This document shows positions 43,948-52,804 of a DNA stretch of 64,000 nucleotides, one piece after another. Numbering within the stretch: the stretch's first letter is position 1; each line of letters begins with the position of its first letter. The stretch is from positions 1 to 64,000 of the forward strand of contig QZDS01000007.1 in assembly GCA_009917455.1 (NCBI GenBank), read 5' to 3'. Made by a program: the position numbers and the translations under genes. The notes beneath the pieces were generated by a model. The model made no database searches. It saw only the letters and a list, made by a program, of their open reading frames with translations, and had not been told where the DNA came from. The DNA comes from a bacterium 1xD8-48. GTDB taxonomy: Bacteria > Bacillota > Clostridia > Lachnospirales > Lachnospiraceae.

Positions 43948-45756
43948 TTATCCCCTCCCGCCTTCCGTATCTGTACTTACTTTCACACCGGCTCCTGTCG
44001 CTTCGCCGGCAAGTGCAAGCGCCACTTCTTCCGCCACCCGTATGCCGTCCATCGCCGCTGATGTTATTCCTCCCGCATATCCCGCGCCTTCCCCGCAGGG
44101 ATAGAGGCCTTTTATGGAAGACTGCAGCCCCTCATTCCGCAGAATCCGAACCGGCGACGAAGTTCTGCTTTCAATTCCTTCAACCAGCGCATTTTTATCG
44201 TTAAAGCCCTTTATCACCCTGCCGAACTGCTCCATTCCCCGGACAAATGCCTTTCCGAGAAAATCGGGAAGTATCTCATGCACCGGCCCGAATGTCCAGC
44301 ACCCTTTGATACAGGGCTTAAAATCCTCCTGTATCAGCGAAGCCTCTGTCTGCGCAAGATTCCCCGATGCCGGTGACAGATTTCCCTCAGCTTCCTCTTC
44401 CGCAGGCGGCCGTCCCTCTGTCCTGCCGCCAAAATCTCTCTGAAGAGCGGCTCTGTAATCCCCGTATCTCTCCACAGGAATTTTCCCGCCTCCGGCAGCA
44501 AACGCCCTTTCCTCCAGCCGGCGCTGAAACTCAATGCCTGCCAGAGGATGGTTATCCCCGTAATCCTCCGGCGTAACGGATACAATGATGGCACTGTTGG
44601 CGTTTTTGCCGTCCCGGCCGCTGTAACTCATACCGTTTACCGCAAGCCTGCCCGGTTCCGAGGAAGCGTTCACCACATACCCTCCGGGGCACATGCAGAA
44701 CGAATACACGCCTCTTCCACGGCTTTCTTTGCCGCCAGAATCAGAATTATCCATCCCTCCGCCGGTTCCGCAGAGACTTTCCGAAGGGCTGATATTTGCC
44801 GTCACCTTGTATACTGCGTTCCCCAGCGCATCTTCCTGCCTGACGCCATACTGTGAAAGGTTGATGAGTTCCTGAGGATGCTCCACCCGCATCCCCACCG
44901 CAAAGGGCTTAGCTTCCATTGCAATGCCTTTCCCGTACAGCATGGCTATGGTATCTCTTGCGCTGTGCCCCGGCGCTGAAACCACACAGGATGTCTTCAA
45001 ATGCTCTTTTTCGTTAATGATAACATCAGTTATTCTTCGATTTTTATCAATTTCCTCACAGACAATATCCGTTACCTTAGCCCGGAATCTGACTTCCCCG
45101 CCCATTGCAAGAATTGCATTCCGCAGGTTTATGACCACCTTGCTTAAAACGTCAGTACCGATATGTGGCTTATGGTCGTAAAGGATTTCCGGCGGAGCCC
45201 CCATCTTTACAAAAAGCGAAAGTACCTCCTTATTTCTACCGTATTTATCCTTTACCAGTGTATTTAATTTACCGTCGGAAAAAGTACCGGCGCCCCCTTC
45301 GCCAAACTGCACGTTGGACTCCGTATCCAGCTTCCCGCTCTCCCAGAAGGTATGTACCGCTTTTGTCCGTTTCTCTACCGGATCTCCCCTTTCAAGCAAT
45401 ATGGGACGAAAACCGGCAGATGCCAGCATATAACCGCAGAAAAGTCCCGCCGGCCCCATTCCGATAATCACCGGCCTTACCTCTCCCTGATAATTTTTTA
45501 CCGGAAAGCGATACTTCTTTTCCTCCCACACAAGAACCTGCCTTTTATCGCATCTCCTGTAAACCTTCGGCTGATTCTTAACCTTAATATTCAAAATATA
45601 ATTAAAATATAACTTCGGTTTTTTCCTGGCGTCAATGGAACGTCTGACTATTGTAATCTCCGGCACTTCCTCACATTTGAGAAGTTTCCTGACGGCATCC
45701 TCCAGTTCTCTCCGGGTATGCCCCACAGGAAGCCCGAGTTGGTTAATTCTAAGCAT
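43948..45756 (-). CDS. FAD-dependent dehydrogenase-like protein (YtfP/COG2509-like)
   Basis: A 602-residue flavoprotein of unknown reaction. The N-terminal 90 residues (MLRINQLGLPVGHTRRELED on) form a small domain typical of the COG2509 family. The FAD Rossmann motif VIIGMGPAGLFCGYMLASAG follows, then FGEGGAGTFSDGKLNT and the C-terminal GEGAGYAGGITSAAMDGIRV. The start at 45756 overlaps the BaiN-like gene end by 8 bases and has AAGGAAGGG upstream; longer frames run inside that gene. A low-complexity insert around residues 440-480 looks lineage-specific. Confidence 0.88.
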   Translation of the reverse strand: MLRINQLGLPVGHTRRELEDAVRKLLKCEEVPEITIVRRSIDARKKPKLYFNYILNIKVKNQPKVYRRCDKRQVLVWEEKKYRFPVKNYQGEVRPVIIGMGPAGLFCGYMLASAGFRPILLERGDPVEKRTKAVHTFWESGKLDTESNVQFGEGGAGTFSDGKLNTLVKDKYGRNKEVLSLFVKMGAPPEILYDHKPHIGTDVLSKVVINLRNAILAMGGEVRFRAKVTDIVCEEIDKNRRITDVIINEKEHLKTSCVVSAPGHSARDTIAMLYGKGIAMEAKPFAVGMRVEHPQELINLSQYGVRQEDALGNAVYKVTANISPSESLCGTGGGMDNSDSGGKESRGRGVYSFCMCPGGYVVNASSEPGRLAVNGMSYSGRDGKNANSAIIVSVTPEDYGDNHPLAGIEFQRRLEERAFAAGGGKIPVERYGDYRAALQRDFGGRTEGRPPAEEEAEGNLSPASGNLAQTEASLIQEDFKPCIKGCWTFGPVHEILPDFLGKAFVRGMEQFGRVIKGFNDKNALVEGIESRTSSPVRILRNEGLQSSIKGLYPCGEGAGYAGGITSAAMDGIRVAEEVALALAGEATGAGVKVSTDTEGGRG

Positions 45757-47020
45757 ATTCCCTTCCTTCCGCAATCTCCAACGTAGAGCTGCCAGCCGCA
45801 TTTCTCCCTGCAATATAACCGCTGCTCCACGCCCATTGAAGATTATAACCGCCGCATTTTCCGTCCACATCTACCATTTCGCCTGCAAAATAAAGCCCCT
45901 TAGTCAGTCTGGATTCCATTTGAAGTGTTATCTCATCAAAGGAAACCCCTCCCGCGCAGACCTGTGAGTTTTCAAGGGGATTCACGCTCTTTATATGTAT
46001 GACAAACGCTCTGCTGTTTTGCATCAGGCTCCATATCTTATCCCACCCCGCCTCCGCCGCTTTCATCTGCGGTTTTAAACCGGCCTGCTTTATCAGAACC
46101 ATGTTAATTTTTTTATTCAATGTGCCTGTTAAATAATTTTCCAGAGGCATTTCCTTATGTGTTCCAAAGCGCAGACGGCTCATATAGGCAAACGCTGCTT
46201 CCTCCTGATCTGGGAAAAAATCCACAAGCACCTCCACATTTTTCTTATCCTTCAGGGCATAAGCGGCAAGATGGCTCACCTGAAAGACCGGAATGCCCGA
46301 AATCCCGTAATCGGTAAACTGTACTTCCCCTTCTTCCGCAGCCTTCGCTCTGTCCTCGACAACCAGCGTTATTTTTGCTTTGCATCTGACACCCGACAAG
46401 GCTTTCTCAAACCCGTCGCTGCTTCGCAGGGATGCAAGCCCCGGGAGCAGCGCCCCTACTCTGTGCCCAAATTTTTTCGCCAGCTCATAGCCAGTCAGTC
46501 CTTCGCCCTTTTTCAGAGAGGCCGGACTCCCGCATGCCAGAATCAGCTTCTGGAAGCTGCCGACATTTCCTGTGGCGGTCTTTACCTCAAACAATTTTTT
46601 CGATTTATGAAAAAAGGCTTCTGTAATTTCCGCCTCCGGCATCACCCTGACTTTTTTTCTCTCCAGCTCCATACGCAGAACGTCAAGCACCGCTGACGCC
46701 TGCTCCGAGTAAGGATACAGATAACCGTTCCTGTTTCTGACCATCAGACCCATGCTCTCAAAAAAAGTGATAGTGTCCCATACGGAAAATACCCGGAACA
46801 TCCCTTTTAACTTTTCTCTGTCATTACAATAATACTGCTCCACGGAAAATTCCAGGTTCCCCAGATTGCATTTTCCGTTCCCTGTGGAAAGAATCTTCTT
46901 CCCCACTCTGTCGTTTTTTTCAAACAAAGTGACTTCCGCACCATACTTTACTGCTGTAATTGCCGCTACTATGCCGGAAGCGCCCGCACCAATCACTGCC
47001 ACTTTCATTTTATTTTTCAT
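45749..47020 (-). CDS. BaiN/HI0933-family FAD-dependent oxidoreductase
   Basis: A 423-residue flavoprotein. The N-terminal VAVIGAGASGIVAAITAVKY and VGKKILSTGNGKCNLGNLEF are diagnostic of the HI0933/YhiN family. The C-terminus has GLYFAGEMVDVDGKCGGYNLQWAWSSGY. Some members reduce bile-acid intermediates (BaiN) while most are uncharacterised; no bai genes are near, so a bile-acid role is not supported. It overlaps the next FAD gene by 8 bases. Confidence 0.9.
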   Translation of the reverse strand: MKNKMKVAVIGAGASGIVAAITAVKYGAEVTLFEKNDRVGKKILSTGNGKCNLGNLEFSVEQYYCNDREKLKGMFRVFSVWDTITFFESMGLMVRNRNGYLYPYSEQASAVLDVLRMELERKKVRVMPEAEITEAFFHKSKKLFEVKTATGNVGSFQKLILACGSPASLKKGEGLTGYELAKKFGHRVGALLPGLASLRSSDGFEKALSGVRCKAKITLVVEDRAKAAEEGEVQFTDYGISGIPVFQVSHLAAYALKDKKNVEVLVDFFPDQEEAAFAYMSRLRFGTHKEMPLENYLTGTLNKKINMVLIKQAGLKPQMKAAEAGWDKIWSLMQNSRAFVIHIKSVNPLENSQVCAGGVSFDEITLQMESRLTKGLYFAGEMVDVDGKCGGYNLQWAWSSGYIAGRNAAGSSTLEIAEGREYA

Positions 47021-47060
47021 AATTTCCTCTCTCTTAAGTCAAAACGATGTCGTAATAGCC

Positions 47061-47708
47061 CTAGCTGGAATAGGATTCAAGGAAATTGTACAATCCTTTT
47101 TCATTCTCCACAAATTTCATATTTAAAATTTCTTCCTGAAGCTTTTCCGGCAGACTCTCCACCAGAATGTCCGTATTCATATAAACATGAGATAAGCTGT
47201 AATCGTAAACAACCACATAATGATTCTCATTCAGGAGAAAGAATCCTTTTTCCGTATCTATGCGTTCATAGCTTTTCCTGACAACCACCCTGTCAGGTGA
47301 AAAGGACACAAGCTCCATAAAAGTGAACCCCTGCTCTAAATCGGTCAGAGAAGGATTTGAATTATATTCGCCGATTTCAGCGGCAAGCCTGTCCCTGCTT
47401 AATCCCATAAATTTATCAGGCGCCATCTCCTCCGCTTCCACCGTCTCGCCGCTGAATACGTCATAATCCTGAACCACATAACGGGTATTTGCCGAAAAAA
47501 CCGGTTCTTCAATCATTGCCACCGGTTCTGTGTCCTCCGATTCTTCCTTTGTTTCCGGCAAAAGCTCGCTGTTTTCTTCCCCCGATATCCGAAGAATTTG
47601 TTCACCGGGATAAAAAAACTCCATAATGGCGATATTGGAAGCAAAACCGGCCGCAAACATTGTCAGAGGATAGATAAAAAATAAACTGATACGTTTTACA
47701 AATTTCAT
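47061..47708 (-). CDS. Membrane-anchored protein with BofC-like C-terminal domain
   Basis: A 215-residue protein with one N-terminal helix (ISLFFIYPLTMFAAGFASNI) and an extracytoplasmic remainder. The C-terminal 55 residues (NHYVVVYDYSLSHVYMNTDI, then VESLPEKLQEEI and LYNFLESYSS) resemble the bypass-of-forespore-C domain found in spore-former proteins. It sits in a run containing yqfC, yqfD and a SpoVB-like flippase. The start at 47708 has AAAGG upstream; an in-frame GTG at 47717 is an alternative. The family call is from pattern memory. Confidence 0.6.
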   Translation of the reverse strand: MKFVKRISLFFIYPLTMFAAGFASNIAIMEFFYPGEQILRISGEENSELLPETKEESEDTEPVAMIEEPVFSANTRYVVQDYDVFSGETVEAEEMAPDKFMGLSRDRLAAEIGEYNSNPSLTDLEQGFTFMELVSFSPDRVVVRKSYERIDTEKGFFLLNENHYVVVYDYSLSHVYMNTDILVESLPEKLQEEILNMKFVENEKGLYNFLESYSS

Positions 47709-47769
47709 AGCATGCACACCTTTACTATTTCTTTATAAACAGTATCAGCAAAAAGTTTTAAATTATACT

Positions 47770-49398
47770 TTACATATAATGCAAACGCTCCGAAAGTTTC
47801 ATCAAAATCCACCCTCCGGCCATTTCCTCCAGTTCTTCTTCCCGGAAAGCCCGCGTCACCACCAGAAGAAGCATATAAATAGCAATCCCCGCCGCAAGGC
47901 AAATCGGCATTGAAAATCCCGGTCCTATTATCGAAGATAACAATTTATTCAAAAGCAATGAAATAACGCCTGCAATTGCAGAAATCACAATCGTAAATAC
48001 AAAGCTTTTAATCCACTCCTGAGTATATCCGAAAAGCCGGCTTATAAGAAACAATCCTGCTCCAGCCACCAGAACATGGAATAAAATAACAGACGTAATC
48101 ACTCCTGTCATACCAATTTTTGCAACCTTGACCAACAATATGGCAGCCCCAACATGGATAAGCAACGCGCCCGCACCGACAAATACCACATAATTCAGCC
48201 TTCTGTTTTTCATTAAGATTTCCATAAACAGAGCTCCCGGCACATAAAAAACCACTATCAGGCTTCCTAACTGCAGCCAGAGCACTGCCTGACCGGGATT
48301 GCCCTTAAACAGAAGGCTCAGAATATTTTCAGAAAACACTGCAAGAAATACGGCAGCCGGTATGGCAACCGCCGCGCACTGATGAGTGAAAATTCCCAGC
48401 CTTTCTCTGGCAAATCGTTTTTCCTCTCTCTCCAGTATGGTTGAAACGCGCCTGGGAAACACGCAAAATAAACTGATAACTCCGCATATGACGCCGATAA
48501 CCACCAGACACTTGCCATAATACATGCCCCATGAACTGGTAAGGGTTCCCACAGCTTCTCCCGTTGAAAAATACAGGTATTGGTCAAGAAGCGGCAAAAT
48601 ATGGAAGGTCAGATAATACAGGCAGTACATAAGCCCGGTTCCCAGAAGCATCCTGAAAATATAAAATCCTGATTCCTGGTTGCGCTGCAGCTCACGGTCG
48701 GCCAGCTTTCTGGAGCCCCTCTTAAAAATGACATATAATACCAGCGCGTGAAGAAAGCAAAAGACGGAGGCCGCCAAAAGACCGACGGAAGCTCCCATTG
48801 CCCCGTAAGAAGCCGCATAGTCTGCATTCTTAAGAAGAGCCGAAACCTTACTGCCATAGCTGTGCAAAACCGCCGCTCCGGTCAGCCCTCCTGCAAACAG
48901 AAAAAAGGTAAATAATATCTGAGAATGAATTGCCGGTATTCTGGAACCGTTTCCCTGAAAATAGCCCCTGAAAACACCTGTCAGAATAAAAAAGACAATC
49001 GCCGGCGCCATCACGCACAAGGAAAGCCCGGCAAGAGGAATATGCATAACCTTTTCCGCAATTGCAAATCCTCCGAAAACAAACAGGACGGTAAAGAGCG
49101 CGCCAACAGCCGCTCCACAGACAAGCGCAAGGCGCAAAGTCTTTTCCGCACTCTTTGCCTGCTCCTTTTTCATCCGGTATCTGACATGGAAAGCGGCAGC
49201 CTCTGACAGGCCATATGAAATCGTACCTGCAACCACAAAAAAAATCTCATTTGCCGTGCCAAAATAGGCAAGACCCTTGTCTCCTGCTATGTGCCCAAGA
49301 GGGATTCGGAAAATAAGGACAATAATTAAGGCAAGCTGTGTGATGATTGTGTAATTGTCTTTTTTCGGCGAAGCCGCTTTTCTTTTTATCGCGTTCAT
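47770..49398 (-). CDS. MOP-superfamily lipid/oligosaccharide flippase (SpoVB-like)
   Basis: A 542-residue membrane protein with about 14 hydrophobic helices. The start ALIIVLIFRIPLGHIAGDKGL and the YFGTANEIFFVVAGTISYGLSEA segment match the SpoVB/MurJ-like polysaccharide flippase group. GYFQGNGSRIPAIHSQI near residue 150 is the usual GxxQG-type motif. It could flip lipid-linked cell-wall or spore-cortex precursors. The start at 49398 overlaps the end of ybeY by being 10 bases downstream of its stop; GATGGAG precedes it. Confidence 0.82.
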   Translation of the reverse strand: MNAIKRKAASPKKDNYTIITQLALIIVLIFRIPLGHIAGDKGLAYFGTANEIFFVVAGTISYGLSEAAAFHVRYRMKKEQAKSAEKTLRLALVCGAAVGALFTVLFVFGGFAIAEKVMHIPLAGLSLCVMAPAIVFFILTGVFRGYFQGNGSRIPAIHSQILFTFFLFAGGLTGAAVLHSYGSKVSALLKNADYAASYGAMGASVGLLAASVFCFLHALVLYVIFKRGSRKLADRELQRNQESGFYIFRMLLGTGLMYCLYYLTFHILPLLDQYLYFSTGEAVGTLTSSWGMYYGKCLVVIGVICGVISLFCVFPRRVSTILEREEKRFARERLGIFTHQCAAVAIPAAVFLAVFSENILSLLFKGNPGQAVLWLQLGSLIVVFYVPGALFMEILMKNRRLNYVVFVGAGALLIHVGAAILLVKVAKIGMTGVITSVILFHVLVAGAGLFLISRLFGYTQEWIKSFVFTIVISAIAGVISLLLNKLLSSIIGPGFSMPICLAAGIAIYMLLLVVTRAFREEELEEMAGGWILMKLSERLHYM

Positions 49399-49408
49399 AA
49401 ATACTCCA

Positions 49409-49912
49409 TCAGTTTTCTCTCGTAATTCCAAGGGCTGCAAGCACCTGTTCCTGCTTTTGTTCCATTTCTTTTGCCGCTTTATCTTCCACGTGGTCATATC
49501 CGCAAAGATGGAGCATACTGTGCGCTACAAGAAATGCAAATTCTCTTTTTGGGGAGTGCCCGTATTTATCCGCCTGTTCCCTCACCTTATCGGCAGAAAT
49601 AATAATATCTCCCAAAACCAGCTCGCCGCTCTCCGGCTCGAAATAATCCGCCTCATCCGCTTCTACCGCGGCAAAATCCGATTCTTTTTCAAAGCATATC
49701 ATAGGAAATGAAAGCACGTCTGTGGGGGCGTCCACTCCCCTGCTCTGTCTGTTGATTTCATGGATACCCTCATTATCCGTAATCAGAAGATTTACCTGCA
49801 CTTCATATGGGCAGTTTTCCGCCGTGAGAGTTTCCTCCATAACGTCTGCCGCCACCTTTTGGATATCAAACCCAAAATCCGCGCCAATTTCGTTTTCTAT
49901 AAAGAAAGCCAT
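49409..49912 (-). CDS. ybeY: Endoribonuclease YbeY
   Basis: A 167-residue zinc-dependent RNase for 16S rRNA 3' maturation and ribosome quality control. The zinc motif HSMLHLCGYDHVEDKAAKEM (residues about 131-150) supplies the three histidines. An upstream TDVLSFPM strand is also typical. It follows phoH, a very common order (phoH-ybeY), and has a strong AAGGAGG site. Confidence 0.95.
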   Translation of the reverse strand: MAFFIENEIGADFGFDIQKVAADVMEETLTAENCPYEVQVNLLITDNEGIHEINRQSRGVDAPTDVLSFPMICFEKESDFAAVEADEADYFEPESGELVLGDIIISADKVREQADKYGHSPKREFAFLVAHSMLHLCGYDHVEDKAAKEMEQKQEQVLAALGITREN

Positions 49913-49974
49913 TTATAGCCTGTCCTCCTTCGTGCTGCAAAATCCGGCTCTATGCCGATATTCTCTGTCCCGAT

Positions 49975-51006
49975 TCAGGAATTCCGCCGTGAATTTCCAT
50001 TGGAACTGTTCCCATATGCATTTCTGCTCCTGCGTTTTTCGCTGCGCTTTTCCTTTTCTTCGTAGTCCTCATAGGCCTTTACGATTTTCTGCACCAGCGG
50101 GTGCCTCACCACATCCCTGCTGCTTAAATGACAGAAAGAAATCCCCTCGATATTCCGCAGAACCTTCGAAGCCACATCCAGCCCCGAAGCCGCACCGGGC
50201 ATCAAATCCTTCTGTGTGGCATCGCCGGTGATAATCACTTTCGATCCGAAGCCTATTCTGGTCAGAAACATTTTCATCTGAGCCGGCGTTGTATTCTGCG
50301 CTTCGTCCAGGATAATATAGGCATTGTCCAGCGTACGTCCGCGCATGTAGGCTAAAGGGGCGACCTCAATCAATCCCTTTTCCATATTTTTCAGAAAGGT
50401 TTCGGCGCCCATTATCTGGTGAAGCGCGTCGTAAAGCGGACGAAGATAAGGGTCAACCTTGCTTTGTAAATCTCCCGGAAGGAAGCCCAGCTTTTCGCCG
50501 GCTTCGATAGCCGGGCGGGTTAAAATAATTCTTTCCGCCTCCTGGTTTTTAAAAGCCGTTATGGCCATGGCCATAGCGAGGTAGGTTTTCCCCGTTCCCG
50601 CCGGTCCTAAGCCAAACACAATCATATTATTGCGGATGGCATCCACATACTGCTTCTGCCCCAGCGTCCTGGGCTTAACCGGCTTGCCCGACACCGTATG
50701 GCAGATACAGTCCTTATCTATTTCAAGTAATACGTCCTCATTGTCTTCCATACTCATAGCAATTGCATAATCCACATTCTGTTCCTCTATCTGGTTTCCT
50801 CTCATTGATAATTCCGTAAGTTCATGGAGAACCGTCCTGGCCTTTCTCACGCCGGGAGCGCCGCCGCTTATCCTCACTTCTCCGTTCCTGTCCACAATCG
50901 TTACCTTAAGCTGTCTCTCCAGCTTTTTGATATGGTCGTCGAACTGTCCGAATACCGCCTGCATGGCCTGCACCGGCATCCTTATCACTTCTGAAATATC
51001 TTCCAT
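49975..51006 (-). CDS. phoH: PhoH-family P-loop ATPase
   Basis: A 343-residue protein. A KH-like N-terminal region is followed by the Walker A motif GLGPAGTGKTYLAMAMA (near residue 137), Walker B in NAYIILDEAQNTTPAQMKMF and a sensor TGDATQKDLMPG. It probably acts as an RNA-linked ATPase/helicase working with YbeY. The extreme C-terminus is a basic Arg/Asn/Ser tail. It lies between yqfD and ybeY. Confidence 0.95.
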   Translation of the reverse strand: MEDISEVIRMPVQAMQAVFGQFDDHIKKLERQLKVTIVDRNGEVRISGGAPGVRKARTVLHELTELSMRGNQIEEQNVDYAIAMSMEDNEDVLLEIDKDCICHTVSGKPVKPRTLGQKQYVDAIRNNMIVFGLGPAGTGKTYLAMAMAITAFKNQEAERIILTRPAIEAGEKLGFLPGDLQSKVDPYLRPLYDALHQIMGAETFLKNMEKGLIEVAPLAYMRGRTLDNAYIILDEAQNTTPAQMKMFLTRIGFGSKVIITGDATQKDLMPGAASGLDVASKVLRNIEGISFCHLSSRDVVRHPLVQKIVKAYEDYEEKEKRSEKRRSRNAYGNSSNGNSRRNS

Positions 51007-51042
51007 TTATCTCTCCTGATAATTACCGTCATTCCGCTCCTG

Positions 51043-52320
51043 CTAATCCGTAAGCTGCAAATCGGAGGATTCCTCCCCGCCGTCCTCTCCGGTTTTTAAG
51101 CCGTCTTCTGTCTGCAAAAGCGTTGTCCGCTTAGACATGCCGGTTTTTTCTACCGCCAGAAAATCCACATTCATTTTCCATACTGCGGAAGCTTTACTTA
51201 TTGTAACATTTTTTTCTATAATTTGTACCCCTTTTTCCTGTAAACTTTCTATAAAATTTTGGATTTTCGCCTCAAAAAGCTCTTTTACCTCATCCCTTGT
51301 ATAAACTTTTTCCTCAAGGGCATATTCCCTGACGACATCCCTTCCAAAATATACCGGAAGGTAGTAATTTTCAAACAGCCTTAACTGCGTTTTTTCCTCC
51401 ACCACGTCGTACATCTCATATTTTCCCCCGAAATTTGGCATCTTAATTTTTTTGGCGCCAAACATCAGGAACGGATACTTTTTTTCATTCCCGGAATATT
51501 TTTTTTCCTCATGCTTTTCCCCTATTTCCTCTTTCAGGTTATAAAGGCATCTGAGCATGATATCGGCGTCCGCCACGCAGAAATCATAACGTTTCACCGT
51601 CCCGTCCTCGTTCATAATGGGAACGCCGCCCTCCACCAGAATATCCCCCCTTGCCACCGTCATTCCGGCCGTCACCTTCGGAACGCCGCTTCTTGTGACA
51701 ATGCTCACAATTTCGCCTTCTTTTCCGGCCACAAGGTCCATTCCCTCCCCGGAAATTTCATTCGTCTCCTTATCCTCCGCCATAATTAAATCATTTTCCT
51801 TTACTCTGATAAGAAGCCTTGTGCCGTCTATCTGTGCGGAAGTCCAGGTTACAATATCAAACTGTGTGCGGATTGCCTTTTCCAGACTTTCAATCTGCAC
51901 GTCGTCCTTTTTCATCCCCACTTCTATACCGCTCCGGGAAAGAAAATCTTCAAACACATCTGTGGTCACATAATAGTTTCCCTCTATCTCCACCGCCCAG
52001 ATAAACCGGGACATCCAAATCCAGAAGGCCAGGCTCCCCAAAAGACCAAGCAGAAAGATTCTCCGCCGCCAGAGCCGCGTAGAAAGAAAGGGCAGCCCAT
52101 AACGCCTTGTTATGACCACCCTTGTACCTGTTTTTCTGGTAATGCCCCTTAACCGGTAAAACCCTTTCAGGCTGATTTTCATAGCATAGTAATCACCGTG
52201 GTTTTCAACGTCCCATAAAAATATATTGTGATGGCTGCAAAGATTCATGAATCTTTCCGGTGAAAAGCCAAAAACCCTGATGGCAAGATATCCCTTTATG
52301 TAACGAATAATCTGTATCAT
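51043..52320 (-). CDS. yqfD: Sporulation protein YqfD
   Basis: A 425-residue single-pass membrane protein. The N-terminal soluble region (GYLAIRVFGFSPERFMNLCS) precedes a transmembrane helix (IFLLGLLGSLAFWIWMSRFI, near residue 90) and a large extracytoplasmic part with a POTRA-like start (WAVEIEGNYYVTTDVFEDFL). This is the YqfD/stage IV layout. The start at 52320 has GAGG upstream; a longer frame to 52389 would run into yqfC. The C-terminus is acidic (EDGGEESSDLQLTD). Confidence 0.93.
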   Translation of the reverse strand: MIQIIRYIKGYLAIRVFGFSPERFMNLCSHHNIFLWDVENHGDYYAMKISLKGFYRLRGITRKTGTRVVITRRYGLPFLSTRLWRRRIFLLGLLGSLAFWIWMSRFIWAVEIEGNYYVTTDVFEDFLSRSGIEVGMKKDDVQIESLEKAIRTQFDIVTWTSAQIDGTRLLIRVKENDLIMAEDKETNEISGEGMDLVAGKEGEIVSIVTRSGVPKVTAGMTVARGDILVEGGVPIMNEDGTVKRYDFCVADADIMLRCLYNLKEEIGEKHEEKKYSGNEKKYPFLMFGAKKIKMPNFGGKYEMYDVVEEKTQLRLFENYYLPVYFGRDVVREYALEEKVYTRDEVKELFEAKIQNFIESLQEKGVQIIEKNVTISKASAVWKMNVDFLAVEKTGMSKRTTLLQTEDGLKTGEDGGEESSDLQLTD

Positions 52321-52358
52321 ACCGCACCTCAAATGTCTTTTTTGGTTTTCCTTGCATA

Positions 52359-52697
52359 TCAGGATAAATACCGGACAGATTCTATCCATCCGCTGATTTT
52401 CATATCCTCATTGGTATAATAGACTATCGTCAGCCTTTTTCCGCAGATTTCTATCTTGCAGGTTTTTCCCTGCAGAAGAATCACCGTGCTGGTATATTCC
52501 AGAATTCCTTTATAATTTTCCACAAAGGCGTCTGTATTTCCGGTCAGTGTGATGATGGACGCTCCCAAAAGAGAATCCTTGGGGAGTTTCAGGGACTCTA
52601 CCATGAGCTCCCTTCCTGTAACCTTCTTTTCCCCCGCCCGTTCCTCTCTCGTCTGATTCCAGTTGCTTTTATACTTATTTTTGATTTTCTTTCTCAT
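52359..52697 (-). CDS. yqfC: YabP/YqfC-family sporulation protein
   Basis: A 112-residue protein (81 if the start is at 52604). The family core is LKLPKDSLLGASIITLTGNT followed by VENYKGILEYTSTVILLQGK. The first 31 residues are basic and resemble relatives, but the ATG at 52697 has no clear ribosome-binding site. The ATG at 52604 has AGGAAGG upstream. A sigma-E-like -10 (CATATAGT, 52703-52710) lies only 5 bases before 52697, which would favour the shorter form. It is the first gene of the yqfC-yqfD-phoH-ybeY run. Confidence 0.85.
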   Translation of the reverse strand: MRKKIKNKYKSNWNQTREERAGEKKVTGRELMVESLKLPKDSLLGASIITLTGNTDAFVENYKGILEYTSTVILLQGKTCKIEICGKRLTIVYYTNEDMKISGWIESVRYLS

Positions 52698-52804
52698 ACC
52701 ATACTATATGAGAAAAAAAACGGGGCTATACCTGTTTTGCCGTTTCAATATTTTGCAGTAAACAAACGCTGCCACATTGCGACGGCCAGCCGTTCAGAAT
52801 ATAT

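Noticed and set aside
45749-47020. Bile-acid operon gene baiN
   Set aside because: The HI0933 family is widespread and no other bai genes are nearby; only the family name is kept.
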